NCBI GenBank assembly: GCA_021799575.1
Contig: JAJZAD010000006.1
Span: 1 to 64,000, forward strand
DNA: 64,000 nucleotides
Reading direction: 5' to 3'
DNA from: a bacterium
GTDB lineage: Bacteria; Patescibacteriota; Saccharimonadia; Saccharimonadales; UBA4665
Shown piece by piece: positions 11,797 through 20,588 of this stretch (position 1 is its first letter; each line of letters opens with the position of its first letter). The notes under the pieces are model-generated. The model worked only from the letters and a program-made list of their open reading frames with translations, made no database searches and was not told the DNA's origin. Made by a program: the position numbers and the translations under genes.

Positions 11797-11955
11797 GCTT
11801 TTTGATTTATCCCCCCATAGCTCCGATCTTTAAGATAATACCATAGTAACAAATAAAACGCTCGGAGGCGGTATCAATGTGGTTTAAAAGCCTATACTAC
11901 CGAGGAGCTAACAACTGTTTAATCTGCGGAGGATGGCATAGTAAATCCGCTCCGG

Positions 11956-12042
11956 TGGTGCGGATGAGAGGATTTGAACCTCCACAGGCATAAAGCCTAC
12001 TAGCTCCTGAAGCTAGCGCGTCTACCATTCCGCCACATCCGC
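11956..12042 (-). tRNA. tRNA-Leu (CAG)
   Basis: A class II tRNA of 87 nt with acceptor GCGGATG/CATCCGC, anticodon stem CTAGC/GCTAG around TTCAGGA (anticodon CAG), a long variable arm, T arm GGAGG-TTCAAAT-CCTCT, discriminator A and encoded CCA. Confidence 0.95.
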
Positions 12043-12090
12043 TTAAAAGTCGCTTCAACATCGTTATCTTAAAGAGTTTTGGTGTAAAAC

Positions 12091-13869
12091 TCAAGGCTTG
12101 GAAGGGTCGGTTACACCTTCAGTGACGATTTCCCAGTTTTCCACGCCGTTAAAACGGTCCGCCGGTGAGTTTATTTGCTTACCGGTTAAACCGTATACGG
12201 TACTTTTTGTAATGTATATCACCCGTGGTTGATATAGCCCCAGTGCCGGTGCATCCTGTTGCCAGGCTTCTAAGAACGGTTGGTATTTGATAACTCTTAA
12301 AGCGGGGTTTAATCTAGTGCGGCCCTGCTCTAAAGCCGAATCCACTGTCGGATTATCGTATTCGGATAAATTGAGTCCACTGGAGCGTGGGTCATACTGA
12401 GAGCTGTCCCAGTATACAAAAACGTCCGGATCGGTGCCGATCGATATTCCTTCTAAGGTAGAGTCGTAGTTATGATCTTGGAGAGTAGCCTGATAAGTGA
12501 CCGGCGACTCAAAAATTGGCTCCAGATTAACACCTATGGCACGCCACTGTTTTTGCAGTATTCCAACCACCAGCTGATTTTCCGGCGTGTCGGTAGTCAC
12601 CAGATTAAATACTAACGCCTGGTGGTTTTTATAACGCCAGCCGTTTTTGGCCATCACCCACCCGTCTTTAGTGAGTAGGTTATCGGCTTGAACAGGCTGA
12701 TCGGTAACCTGGGCATAACGATGGTTATAGGCTAATTGTCCTACCAGCAATGGTTCGTTAACCGGTATAGTGTCATATCCTAAACGGTCAATAATAATAT
12801 TCGGGTCAGATCCTAAGACTAGTGCCTTACGAATAGCCTGATCGCTTAATATATTATTTTGCGTCTTAAAGAAAACGTAAACTCCGGCGGTTAGTATCAG
12901 GCTGTGGATTTCTACTCCTGACATTTTACTGATCTGTAACGGAACGCTGTCTATGCCGGTCACTGCAGTCAGTTGACCGGCAGTAAAGGCGTCAACTAAT
13001 TGACTCTGGCTGGCATATGCGTCGACAATAAACTCAGATAGTTTTGGCTTACCTAAAACATAATCGGAAAAAGGTATTAGTGCAATCCGTTCACTGGCAT
13101 TTTGCGGCGTATTACCGGACACGGCAATTCCGTGCCACATAAACGGTCCCGCTCCGATCGGACTTAAGGTGTTAAAATTGGCCGCTCGTAAATCGCTCGG
13201 AGGTATATTACCTAGTATATGTTTAGGGATTATTCCTACTGTTAAATTGTACGGAAAGGAAGCTAAGGGATTGGGCAAAGTAAACTGAACTGTAGTAGAA
13301 TTGACAGCCTTAATGCTAATGCCCTGCCAGCTGGAATAAAGCGGTGAATCGGCATCGGCATTTTGAATGGTATCAAAGGTAAACACTACGTCGGCTGCGG
13401 TTAACGGTTTACCGTCCTGCCAAGTCAGGCCAGGTTTAAGTTTGACTGTATAAACGGTACCGGCACTATCCACGCTCCAGCTGCTTGCCAGACAGTCGAC
13501 CAGTTGATCTTGGCTGTTATATCTCAGCAGTCCGGCGAAGATCAAGTGCGACAAACTGGTATCAACTTCACTGGTAGCGTAAATCGGATTTACGTTAGTC
13601 AACGTGCCTAAAATTCCTTCGTTATAGATCCCGCCGGGAACCGGTTGTATGGTCTGAAAGTAACCGCTTAGAGAGGCAAGCTGCCACACTGTGACCATAG
13701 CTAAAAGCAACCAGAATAATAGCCAGGTACTTACGAACCTGCGCACACCTAAAAGGCGATCAAACCTTCCGATAAAATTCTTTTCAAGATTATAAGAAGC
13801 CTGTTTAGACAGGTCAATTGCCGATTTCCGTCGCTTTAAAAAAACCTTGCGTACTGTCTGGTAACGCAT
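12091..13869 (-). CDS. ABC transporter substrate-binding protein, family 5 (oligopeptide type)
   Basis: Binds peptides or similar solutes outside the membrane for an ABC importer. The 592-residue protein has a basic N-terminus of about 45 residues and a single membrane anchor (about 47-68) in place of a lipobox signal peptide. The SBP family 5 fold follows, with segments such as the strand SSWSVDSAGTVYTVKLKPGL and the hinge motif DGKPLTAADVVFTFD near 150-170. No permease or ATPase genes are adjacent in the window. It lies 9 bp downstream of secG, so the two are probably co-transcribed. Confidence 0.88.
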   Translation of the reverse strand: MRYQTVRKVFLKRRKSAIDLSKQASYNLEKNFIGRFDRLLGVRRFVSTWLLFWLLLAMVTVWQLASLSGYFQTIQPVPGGIYNEGILGTLTNVNPIYATSEVDTSLSHLIFAGLLRYNSQDQLVDCLASSWSVDSAGTVYTVKLKPGLTWQDGKPLTAADVVFTFDTIQNADADSPLYSSWQGISIKAVNSTTVQFTLPNPLASFPYNLTVGIIPKHILGNIPPSDLRAANFNTLSPIGAGPFMWHGIAVSGNTPQNASERIALIPFSDYVLGKPKLSEFIVDAYASQSQLVDAFTAGQLTAVTGIDSVPLQISKMSGVEIHSLILTAGVYVFFKTQNNILSDQAIRKALVLGSDPNIIIDRLGYDTIPVNEPLLVGQLAYNHRYAQVTDQPVQADNLLTKDGWVMAKNGWRYKNHQALVFNLVTTDTPENQLVVGILQKQWRAIGVNLEPIFESPVTYQATLQDHNYDSTLEGISIGTDPDVFVYWDSSQYDPRSSGLNLSEYDNPTVDSALEQGRTRLNPALRVIKYQPFLEAWQQDAPALGLYQPRVIYITKSTVYGLTGKQINSPADRFNGVENWEIVTEGVTDPSKP

Positions 13870-13878
13870 GGATTGAAT

Positions 13879-14091
13879 TTAACCGATGGCGCTAAACAAC
13901 AACGCCAATGAAAAAATCAAGGCACTGACGATAGTCAGTTGAAAGATGGTCTTTTCCGTACCGCGCCGTGTGGTATTGACTTCACCCGCACCGCCCAAAC
14001 CTGCTCCTAAAGAAGCCCCGCGAGTTTGTATTAGTATCAGCAACACCATGATGAGCATGGAGCCGAATGCGATATAGTCGTATATATTCAT
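13879..14091 (-). CDS. secG: Preprotein translocase subunit SecG
   Basis: A small accessory subunit of the SecYEG channel. The 70 residues form two membrane helices (about 6-22 and 50-68) joined by a loop with the family motif QTRGASLGAGLGG near 22-34. The length is normal. A TATAAT hexamer on the minus strand at 14141-14146 may be its -10 element, giving a leader of about 45 nt. It precedes the solute-binding protein gene by 9 bp. Confidence 0.92.
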   Translation of the reverse strand: MNIYDYIAFGSMLIMVLLILIQTRGASLGAGLGGAGEVNTTRRGTEKTIFQLTIVSALIFSLALLFSAIG

Positions 14092-14198
14092 TATTGCTGC
14101 TTAGAGGCCTTTAAAATCACATCCTTCTTTTGTGTGGTTAATTATAATTTTAGCAGGATAGTAAACGCTCTATCAACTGTTACTCTATAGACATGGTT

Positions 14199-15431
14199 TT
14201 AGTCCAGTTTGGCGGGTAAAGCCGAACTTAGTACTTTAATACCTTCTTTAGTAATTAGGATGTCGTCTTCTATTCTAACCCCTGTATTCTCTTCAGGTAT
14301 ATATATGCCAGGCTCCACCGTCAGTACGCTACCTGGCAGTAACGGTTTGGTGTAATCCCCGACGTCGTGTACGTTAAGCCCCAAAAAATGCGACGTTGCG
14401 TGCGGATAGTAGCGTCTAATTGTCTCGGGTTTTAGATTAGTGATCACTTTTAATTCTTTAAGCTTTGATCCGATAAACTTAACCACCTGGTTTTCATAGG
14501 TCTTCAAACGTACTCCCGGACCTAATAAACTGAATGCGTATGCCTGGGTATCTTTTACGGCTTTGAAAATATCTTTTTGGCGTTTGGTCGGTTTACCGGT
14601 AGCCATAACCCGTGTTATGTCCGCCGCGTAACCCGATACGTTTGCTCCGACATCTATTACGACTAACTCGTTAGGACCAAGCCGTTTTTCATTTATGACA
14701 TTGTGCAAAGTACAGGCCTGTTTACCCGATGCGACAATCGGTTCAAACGCATGGCCCAAGCTGCCTCGGAATCGGAACCCGCGAGAAATATCCGCCTCGA
14801 TCTGGAATTCATAAGCATAGTAGCCATGAGGTTTGTTCATTACCTCTTTAAGCGTAGCCAAAGTAATATCGATAGCCTGTTGCATAACCTTAAGTTCAAG
14901 CGGTTGTTTAATCATCCTGATCGCCGCCAGGTCTGGACGAATGTCTACGATCTCCAAATCCTGAGTATGGCGTTTTAGACGTTCAATAAACCGCGAGCGG
15001 CTGGGATTGGCGTACATACCGTACTGTTCAATAAACGAGGGAGCAGGAGCTAAAGTGGCTATATTTTTAGTATTTAGTATCAGCGCATCTATCCGTTTCC
15101 AACCGTTAGGTTCGTTCACGATATCGTTAATACCGGAGATGGCACTGAGTCGTTGCGGATCAACCTGGCCGTCAAATACCGTTCGTTCGCGTTCCCTGGC
15201 CGGCACAATTAAAAATTCGCGTCTGCTATCCATAACTAAAATAATGTCAGGTTCATCGATTCCGGTAAGATAAAAAAAATTGGCATCTTGGGTAAAGTGA
15301 TAAGCGCTATCCGCCCCCCGTTGAAGCATGCCGTTAGCGGTAACCGCAACCACTAAACCCTCCGGTAAACGATCCATCAGCCGGCGTCGATTAGCGGTAA
15401 AAAATTCTCGAGTAAGACTAGACAAACGCAT
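14199..15431 (-). CDS. pepP: Xaa-Pro aminopeptidase (M24B)
   Basis: Removes the N-terminal residue from peptides with proline in second place. It is 410 residues: an N-terminal creatinase-like domain (about 1-160) and a C-terminal pita-bread domain. Metal ligands are visible in order: two aspartates in IDVGANVSGYAADITR near 256-271, a histidine near HATSHFLGLNVHD, a glutamate in LTVEPGIYIP, and a glutamate in VRIEDDILIT near the C-terminus. It starts 18 bp after uvrC with no Shine-Dalgarno sequence; a TAGAAT hexamer lies 2 bp before the ATG. Confidence 0.93.
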   Translation of the reverse strand: MRLSSLTREFFTANRRRLMDRLPEGLVVAVTANGMLQRGADSAYHFTQDANFFYLTGIDEPDIILVMDSRREFLIVPARERERTVFDGQVDPQRLSAISGINDIVNEPNGWKRIDALILNTKNIATLAPAPSFIEQYGMYANPSRSRFIERLKRHTQDLEIVDIRPDLAAIRMIKQPLELKVMQQAIDITLATLKEVMNKPHGYYAYEFQIEADISRGFRFRGSLGHAFEPIVASGKQACTLHNVINEKRLGPNELVVIDVGANVSGYAADITRVMATGKPTKRQKDIFKAVKDTQAYAFSLLGPGVRLKTYENQVVKFIGSKLKELKVITNLKPETIRRYYPHATSHFLGLNVHDVGDYTKPLLPGSVLTVEPGIYIPEENTGVRIEDDILITKEGIKVLSSALPAKLD

Positions 15432-15449
15432 GTATTCTAGCTTAGCAGA

Positions 15450-16952
15450 TTAAGCTTTAAGACGGGCACGAATCATCTTCGCCTTAGCAGCTCCTACAGA
15501 TGAGGCGAGTTCGGGTTCGCTGGCTTGAGCAACGGCCTTTATTGAACCGAAGCGTTTTAACAGTTTCTTGGTGGTTGCCGGTCCGATACCGGGAATAGAC
15601 GATAAGCCGGAAATCGTCATACGTTTAGTTTTAAGTGTTGAGTGATAACTGACAGCAAAGCGGTGGCTTTCATCCCTTACCCTTTGCAATAGCTTAACCA
15701 CATTACTGCTCTTTGGCAGGCTAACCAATATGAAACGATCGGATTGGACCGTGTGCCCTTTCAGTTGGCTCACTAAATCGTAGTTAAGCGTTACTTTACT
15801 GTAATCAATATCGATTACGATTTGTTCTTCCCGCTTAGCTAGCCCGATAAACGGAATGTCCGGGGCGCTTGATGCATTCCGGGCGTCAATTGCAGCGTTC
15901 AGCTGACCTTTGCCTCCATCAATCAGTACCAAGTCCGCCACTCCCCAGTCTTTTAAGTGTTTTTCGCTAAGTCGTCGGGTGATTATTTCGTGCATATTAT
16001 AGAAATCATTATTAATATCAAACCGAGTCTTAAATTTACGGTATTGCGTTTTATTACTAACCCCGTTAGTAAACACCACCATACTGGCTACAACGTTTGA
16101 GCCTTGCATGTGACTGATATCATATCCCTCTATGCGCCTAGGGTAGGCAGGTAAGTTAAGCAGCTTGGTTAATTCGTTTAAACCCTGATCCTTGCTGATG
16201 TCCAAGAACTCCTTATCGCTAAAAACGATCTGTTGACTTAGACGGCGGAGATTATCCAGTTGGTCCCGTAAATGTGCCGCCTGTTCAAACTCCTGATTAT
16301 TGGCCGCCTGTTTCATCTTCCGCTCAAGTTCTTTGGTAATTGCCACTCGCTTACCGCTGATATATGCCATCAGACGACGTAAGTTAGCTCTGTATTCGGT
16401 TAAAGTAGTGTGACCGACTTCAAGCCCCGGATCAAGACCAAGATGATAGTATAAGTTAGCCCGTTTGGACTTAGGCTCATGTTTGGTAGCGTAGGGAAAA
16501 ACACGCCTTAATAATTTTAGGGCTTGGCGGATCGCCGACATCGAAGTATACGGACCGAAATAGCGCGCACCGTCATCCAGCGGCCGACGGGTAAAGCTAA
16601 CTGTTGGATAATCGCTGTCATAATCAATCCGAATGTATGAGTAAGCCTTATCGTCTCTTAGTAAGATATTGTATCGGGGAAGATAACGTCTGATAAGTTC
16701 GGCTTCTAAAAACAAAGCATCCAGTTCGCTTTCTACTTCCATCCACTCTATATCCGCTATTTCTCTAACTAAAGCGTCGGTTTTAGGGTCGTGGTATCGA
16801 CTGCTCTGAAAATATTGCCGGACACGGTTTTTTAATACCGCGGCCTTGCCTATATAAATAATTTCACCGGTTTTATCACGGTAGAAGTAAACTCCAGGAC
16901 CCTTTGGCAAAGTCTTAAGTTTTGTTTTTAGATGATCACTAACCTCAATCAC
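15450..16952 (-). CDS. uvrC: Excinuclease ABC subunit C
   Basis: Makes the two incisions around bulky DNA lesions during nucleotide excision repair, with UvrA (also in this window) and UvrB (not seen). The GIY-YIG nuclease domain is N-terminal (GVY at 20-22, YIG at 33-35), followed by a UVR helix (about 202-236), an RNase H-like domain near IEGYDISHMQGSNVVASMV, and a C-terminal helix-hairpin-helix (SSIPGIGPATTKKLL near 455-470). At 500 residues it is about 100 shorter than typical UvrC, mostly in linker regions. It starts with GTG; TACAAT lies exactly six bases before the start, suggesting a leaderless transcript. Confidence 0.95.
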   Translation of the reverse strand: MIEVSDHLKTKLKTLPKGPGVYFYRDKTGEIIYIGKAAVLKNRVRQYFQSSRYHDPKTDALVREIADIEWMEVESELDALFLEAELIRRYLPRYNILLRDDKAYSYIRIDYDSDYPTVSFTRRPLDDGARYFGPYTSMSAIRQALKLLRRVFPYATKHEPKSKRANLYYHLGLDPGLEVGHTTLTEYRANLRRLMAYISGKRVAITKELERKMKQAANNQEFEQAAHLRDQLDNLRRLSQQIVFSDKEFLDISKDQGLNELTKLLNLPAYPRRIEGYDISHMQGSNVVASMVVFTNGVSNKTQYRKFKTRFDINNDFYNMHEIITRRLSEKHLKDWGVADLVLIDGGKGQLNAAIDARNASSAPDIPFIGLAKREEQIVIDIDYSKVTLNYDLVSQLKGHTVQSDRFILVSLPKSSNVVKLLQRVRDESHRFAVSYHSTLKTKRMTISGLSSIPGIGPATTKKLLKRFGSIKAVAQASEPELASSVGAAKAKMIRARLKA

Positions 16953-16964
16953 AAATCTATTGTA
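16953..16964 (-). promoter_or_regulatory. Leaderless-type -10 element of uvrC
   Basis: The hexamer TACAAT (16959-16964, minus strand) is separated from the uvrC GTG by exactly six bases, so transcription would begin at or next to the start codon. No Shine-Dalgarno sequence is present. The same arrangement, with near-identical flanking bases, precedes uvrD. Confidence 0.45.
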
Positions 16965-17014
16965 CCTTTTTAGAAAAGCCTAAATCGACCCCTCTTTTAC
17001 ATGAATCACGACAG

Positions 17015-17899
17015 TCAAACTGCTTTCGATGGCGTTTTACAGGCTGCACAGACACCTGTTTTATTCAGACAGTTATCGCAAATCAGGATCAGTTCATTAC
17101 ACGCTTGATTGGTGCAATTTACGTAATTTTCCGTCGGGCTAGAACAGTATGAACAGCAACCGATGATCTTATTGCCTGGAACCCCTATCTTTAACCTCCG
17201 GTCAAAAACGAATAGTGAACCCTCCCATAGTCCGTCATTACCGAACCGCTCAAGATAAGTGGTAATACCACCGTCAAGCTGGTACACGTCTTTGTAGCCC
17301 GCATCCAGCATCAGTTTGGATAAGATTTCGCAACGAATACCGCCGGTACAATAAGTGACAATGGTTTTATCTTTAAGGTAGTCAAGTTCAGATTTACCGA
17401 TTTCCTCGGGGAAATCACGCGTATGTCTGACGTTAAGTACTACGGCGTTTTTAAACTTGCCTATAGCTGCTTCACGCGCATTGCGTCCGTCAACAAATAT
17501 CAACCGATTGCCTTTGTTTCGTACCAGGTCGTGTAGTTGTTCCGGTTTAATCCGTTTACCGGCCCCAACTACACCGGAGGAGTCGACTTTGATTTGATCT
17601 GGGGATACACCGAAAGTTACCAGTTCCGGCCTGACTTTAACGCTTAGTTTAGGAAAGTCGTCTTTACTGCCATCACTCCATTTAAAAACCATGGGTTTAA
17701 ACTGAGGGTAGCTTCTTGTGTCTTTGATGTATTTTTTAAGATCGGTGACGTCACCTCCAAGTGTTCCATTGATACCATGCTCAGAAACTATAACCCGACC
17801 TTTAAGACTGAGGTTGAGCGTCAGAGTTTTTTGCCAATGCATTATTGCTCGCGGGTCTTTAAGCGGCGTAAAGAGATAATAAAGAATGATCTTTTGCAT
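17015..17899 (-). CDS. trhO: Rhodanese-family tRNA uridine(34) hydroxylase TrhO
   Basis: TrhO (YceA) hydroxylates uridine 34 of certain tRNAs. The protein has an acylphosphatase-like N-terminal domain (about 1-95) and a rhodanese domain (about 115-215) with the loop C184-TGGIRC, where C184 is the predicted active cysteine. A cysteine-rich C-terminal tail follows (about 250-290), as in many YceA homologues. I chose the ATG at 17899: the frame is open further upstream (to 17980), but that extension overlaps the preceding gene and lacks family sequence, while 17899 lies 11 bp after the preceding stop and begins with the normal MQKIILYYLF. Confidence 0.92.
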   Translation of the reverse strand: MQKIILYYLFTPLKDPRAIMHWQKTLTLNLSLKGRVIVSEHGINGTLGGDVTDLKKYIKDTRSYPQFKPMVFKWSDGSKDDFPKLSVKVRPELVTFGVSPDQIKVDSSGVVGAGKRIKPEQLHDLVRNKGNRLIFVDGRNAREAAIGKFKNAVVLNVRHTRDFPEEIGKSELDYLKDKTIVTYCTGGIRCEILSKLMLDAGYKDVYQLDGGITTYLERFGNDGLWEGSLFVFDRRLKIGVPGNKIIGCCSYCSSPTENYVNCTNQACNELILICDNCLNKTGVCAACKTPSKAV

Positions 17900-17910
17900 A
17901 CCAGAGTTTT

Positions 17911-19734
17911 TTACCTTACCAGAAGATATATGATTAAAACAACTAGACTTGTGATTGTAAGCGCTAGTATTGTGTCCCATGGCTTTCGTCTTGCTTGTCC
18001 AACCCGTATTCGGACGTCTGCCGTCGCGGCGGTTTGATATGTTTTGCTCGCTACAGGAGAGGTCCCGTGTTCACTTGACTTTTGAGGACTGTTCAATATT
18101 TTACCCGTAAATGTATTATCAGTATATCCCGGCCTAAATTTATCCCTGAGTATGGGATCGCGCTCAAAATCGATTTGTCTCTCAATAATCTCGCGCTTAA
18201 CTAACGGCAATAATTCTTTACCTGACAAGTGTGCTTGAACCAGACGCCTCAACGCTCCTTCACCGAACAGATGATTTTCATACATATGTCTGAGTGATGC
18301 ACCCTCAACGGTTATCTTATCACTCAACCTTAACAAGTCGGTGCGCAACATGCTTCCGGCTTGATCAGGAGTGGCAGCTAAATCCGAAGGCTTTTCCCCG
18401 GCGGTTATTTCCCGTGTCTTTCCGTTCGATACCCTCTCTTGGTCTACTAAGACTTTTCCGATTCTGCCTGCACGTTCTGGTTTAACTAGCTTTAGCCGGC
18501 TCTCCGGATTGGACGGATTAAGTGTACGTTCACTGAACTTTAAGTTGGTCGGTTTATCTACTATCTCTTCCGGCTTAGGATTCGGTTGAGCTTTAGGTAC
18601 GGTTTTAACTTCTTCCTTACCTACTAAGACTTTTCCGATTCTGCCTGCACGTTCTGGTTTAACTAGCTTTAGCCGGCTCTCCGGATTGGACGGATTAAGT
18701 GTACGTTCACTGAACTTTAAGTTGGTCGGTTTATCTACTATCTCTTCCGGCTTAGGATTCGGCTTTAAGTCGATCCTGGAATTTTTCGGTAATGCTTCCC
18801 GGCTTAGCTGCTGGAGAGTATTTTCTTGCCTAGTTAGCTGTTGCTCCATTTGGGCTACCTTTAAGGGTGTTACCTGTACCGGATTAGATGCGGTTTTTGT
18901 GCGAGCAGGTTTTTCTTTGGCTTTGGAAGATTTGCTTCGGTCCCGTCTTTCTGAGAGTGATTTTATGAGTGTTCTAGCTATTCTTGACGGTTCTTTATGA
19001 GCTGCCGTGTATGTATTGGTCTCGGTTTTGTCGGCGGTATAAATTCTTGGCTTATCCGTCACATTGGGCAAGGTTACCGGGGATGGCAGTTCAAACAGGG
19101 TCTGGTCAGCTCCTTCATTCTCAATATCTACTGCTTTTTCTTCCGAATCCGCCGGATCAGAAGAATGGTCTATGAAATATGCTTCGCTGTTATCTTCAAG
19201 CGGTGTTTCAGTTATTGCTGTGCTGCCGCCGCTCGATTCAATACTCTGGACTGCCGGTTCGCCTCCAGACTGATTGGCTTCAGCGGTAAGTTTAAAGGCT
19301 TCGTCAGGATCGACTCCTTCGACGACTCTTCCTAAAAACTCGTTCACCGAAGAACTGGGTTGTCCTTCGACTACGGGGTTTACAAGGTGTTCTTCGGCTA
19401 TTTCCCGGTTAATGGCCGTTTCTTCCTTATAAGTCAGTTCTACTTGATCGGTTTCTGGCACGCTGTCCGATTCTGATATTAAATCCGGGATTTTGTCTTC
19501 CTTACGGTCTTGATTTAATGCTGTATCTTCGCTAGCTTCGTCTTTACCGGTCCTGCCTAACACTGAACGGACAATAGCCTCGGCAGTGCTGTATTTAGGT
19601 TTATCCGGTTGTTGCTCGGCCGATTGAAGAGAATTTATCAGTTTAGAGAACGATGGTAATTTACGCTCGGATTTGTTGTCCTTGGCATCATCATTATCGT
19701 CTTCTGGTGTTGGGAATAGCGGGCTTTCTTCCAT
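17911..19734 (-). CDS. Large acidic repeat protein with C-terminal membrane anchor
   Basis: I do not recognise this 607-residue protein. Most of it looks disordered and is rich in Glu, Asp, Ser, Thr, Lys and Pro. A basic segment occurs near 245-285 and a better-folded region near 440-530. A 59-residue unit occurs twice in tandem (47 residues identical, about 330-375 and 389-435), encoded by a perfect 142-bp DNA repeat. The only membrane helix is at the extreme C-terminus (about 583-606), so it is tail-anchored with the bulk probably in the cytoplasm. It lies between rplY and trhO. No clear ribosome binding site precedes the ATG. Confidence 0.75.
   Translation of the reverse strand: MEESPLFPTPEDDNDDAKDNKSERKLPSFSKLINSLQSAEQQPDKPKYSTAEAIVRSVLGRTGKDEASEDTALNQDRKEDKIPDLISESDSVPETDQVELTYKEETAINREIAEEHLVNPVVEGQPSSSVNEFLGRVVEGVDPDEAFKLTAEANQSGGEPAVQSIESSGGSTAITETPLEDNSEAYFIDHSSDPADSEEKAVDIENEGADQTLFELPSPVTLPNVTDKPRIYTADKTETNTYTAAHKEPSRIARTLIKSLSERRDRSKSSKAKEKPARTKTASNPVQVTPLKVAQMEQQLTRQENTLQQLSREALPKNSRIDLKPNPKPEEIVDKPTNLKFSERTLNPSNPESRLKLVKPERAGRIGKVLVGKEEVKTVPKAQPNPKPEEIVDKPTNLKFSERTLNPSNPESRLKLVKPERAGRIGKVLVDQERVSNGKTREITAGEKPSDLAATPDQAGSMLRTDLLRLSDKITVEGASLRHMYENHLFGEGALRRLVQAHLSGKELLPLVKREIIERQIDFERDPILRDKFRPGYTDNTFTGKILNSPQKSSEHGTSPVASKTYQTAATADVRIRVGQARRKPWDTILALTITSLVVLIIYLLVR
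18444..18762. repeat. Perfect 142-bp tandem repeat inside the 607-aa gene
   Basis: Two identical copies at 18444-18585 and 18621-18762, offset by 177 bp (59 codons), so the frame is preserved. The copies show no base differences over 142 bp, including third positions, which points to a recent duplication or ongoing conversion, or possibly to an assembly artefact. Confidence 0.95.
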
Positions 19735-19826
19735 AAGTTTAAAATCTAATTACCGGTACCCAATTGAGTATAGATTGTATAAACTCACTCTAGCAAATTA
19801 CTAAGCGGTCTGAACTGACTAAGAGA

Positions 19827-20531
19827 TTACTGCTTTGAGGTCGTACCCTGTTCCAATTCGGTCTTGTCGCCTTCGGGCTGTGTTTCTTCAGCGGATTCTT
19901 CTTCGGACGGGACCTCTTCTTGAACCTCACCGCCGGCAGATTCGTTCTTGGCGGCTAAGGCGCTGGGTTCATATACGGTAGCAATAGCGTGTGTAGGCTC
20001 GGTCTTAATGGTAACGTTCGCAGGCACAATTAAATCGGCAACTGAAACCTGATCTCCGATCTCGACAAGTTTCTCGGCATCATAAAAAATCACGTCGGGC
20101 AAATCTTTAGGTAATGCTTCGACTTCAACCGACTCAAGATTGGTGAGCACGATTAGTCCGGATCTTTCGGCCGGAGACGCAGCGTTGTCTGCTTGGTATT
20201 TAGGCTCTACCGGCACTTCCGCTTCAACCACTTGATCGGCAGCTACCGCATTAAACACGACGTGGCTTATATGGTGCATATGCGGATCGTACTCGACATT
20301 CTTGATTAGAGCGGTATAGCTTTTACCTCCGGCATCGAGGTTCAATGGGTGGTGTTTACCAGCCTGTTGGTAAACACGCTGCATATTGAGCGAATCTACC
20401 TCGACAATAATCGAGGGCCGTCCATGGTCATGAATTACGGCCGGGATTTTTCCCGACTTACGCAAGCGTTTTACCGCTTTTCCGGTTATGGTACGCGGTT
20501 CCAGTGTCAAATTAATTGTATCTTGGGCCAT
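19827..20531 (-). CDS. rplY: 50S ribosomal protein L25/general stress protein Ctc
   Basis: Binds 5S rRNA in the large ribosomal subunit. The N-terminal L25 domain (about 5-92) is recognisable from TGKAVKRLRKSGKIPAVIH and the segment SYTALIKNVEYDPHMHHISHVVF. A C-terminal TL5/Ctc domain follows (about 100-185), and then an acidic tail rich in glutamate. The 234-residue length is that of the long Ctc form. An AAGGAAA site lies about 10 bp before the ATG. It is upstream of the repeat-protein gene and downstream of uvrA. Confidence 0.95.
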   Translation of the reverse strand: MAQDTINLTLEPRTITGKAVKRLRKSGKIPAVIHDHGRPSIIVEVDSLNMQRVYQQAGKHHPLNLDAGGKSYTALIKNVEYDPHMHHISHVVFNAVAADQVVEAEVPVEPKYQADNAASPAERSGLIVLTNLESVEVEALPKDLPDVIFYDAEKLVEIGDQVSVADLIVPANVTIKTEPTHAIATVYEPSALAAKNESAGGEVQEEVPSEEESAEETQPEGDKTELEQGTTSKQ

Positions 20532-20588
20532 GGCTCAAAATTTCCTTTAAAAAGTTAAAACTCAACTTGTTGAATATATTTTAGCAGA

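Noticed and set aside
17900-17980. N-terminal extension of trhO
   Set aside because: It overlaps the preceding gene and has no family similarity; the normal start follows the stop by 11 bp.
18444-18762. CRISPR or transposon repeat
   Set aside because: Only two long copies, in frame within a coding gene, with no spacers, ends or transposase.
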